A stretch of 49,812 bases of DNA from Symbiodinium natans (lineage: Eukaryota > Sar > Dinophyceae > Suessiales > Symbiodiniaceae). Positions 49,740 through 49,812 of this stretch are shown in pieces. The position numbers were made by a program, and so were the translations under genes. Location: NCBI GenBank assembly GCA_905221605.1, contig CAJNDS010000019.1, forward strand, positions 102,501-152,312. Direction: 5' to 3'. The notes under the pieces were generated by a model. That model was not told the DNA's origin. It made no database searches and saw only the letters and a program-made list of their open reading frames with translations. Every line of letters begins with the position of its first letter. Position 1 is the stretch's first letter.

Positions 49740-49812
49740 GGGCCTTGCCTGCCTTGCCTGCCTTGCCGGCCTTGCCTGCCTTGCCTGCCTTGCCTGCCTT
49801 GCTTGCCTTACC
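49740..49812 (+). repeat. 9-bp GCCTTGCCT minisatellite running off the window
   Basis: Eight units, three with one substitution; the array continues past the end. Confidence 0.93.

Overview
The window looks like nuclear genomic DNA of a dinoflagellate, most likely Symbiodiniaceae-like. This is an inference from two things: a Ty1/copia-type polyprotein with a domain order I associate with dinoflagellate retroelements, and telomere-type TTTAGGG/CCCTAAA heptamers scattered by the hundred in both orientations. There is no bacterial-style gene density, no operon, no rRNA gene and no intact tRNA gene. A run of 100 N at 22213-22312 marks an assembly gap.

Layout. About 1-11,360, 16,900-17,660 and 31,040-49,740 are a gene-poor landscape of short interstitial telomere-like arrays separated by 50-400 bp of other sequence. 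Within the separating sequence are several dispersed families of 95-180 bp imperfect palindromes (called families A to E here, MITE-like or hairpin elements) and a 40-55 bp GC-rich module that can be read as a coding fragment. The islands 11,360-15,930 and 17,700-31,040 are almost free of these arrays. The first island carries a minus-strand chain of four long or short reading frames joined by stop-start overlaps (about 11,380-13,918), then a poorly understood minus-strand coding-like stretch (about 14,600-15,770). Between 15,920 and 16,720 lie a satellite and a tRNA-Arg-like relic. From 17,700 to 19,880 there is a block of low-complexity tandem repeats bracketed by an inverted pair of GATC/A-T-rich repeats.

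The main genic object is a decayed Ty1/copia-like retrotransposon on the plus strand, about 22,313-30,600, with its 5' end lost in the gap. In order it shows the C-terminal half of a retropepsin, SAP-like repeats, a short ExoX-C-like segment, a linker, a domain with the HxD...H...R signature of a 2-oxoglutarate/Fe(II) dioxygenase fold, a Rossmann/methyltransferase-like region with eroded motifs, an HHCC zinc finger with a DDE integrase, reverse transcriptase and RNase H. It is broken by at least six frame changes and by a 1.9 kb composite of tandem repeats at 24,223-26,125. The dioxygenase-like and methyltransferase-like modules in the pol polyprotein are the best candidate for an undescribed system: a retroelement carrying its own base- or protein-modifying enzymes.

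Functional content is therefore mostly mobile-element remains and repeats. No intact housekeeping gene could be supported. Coordinates of repeat edges are by eye and may be off by a few bases.
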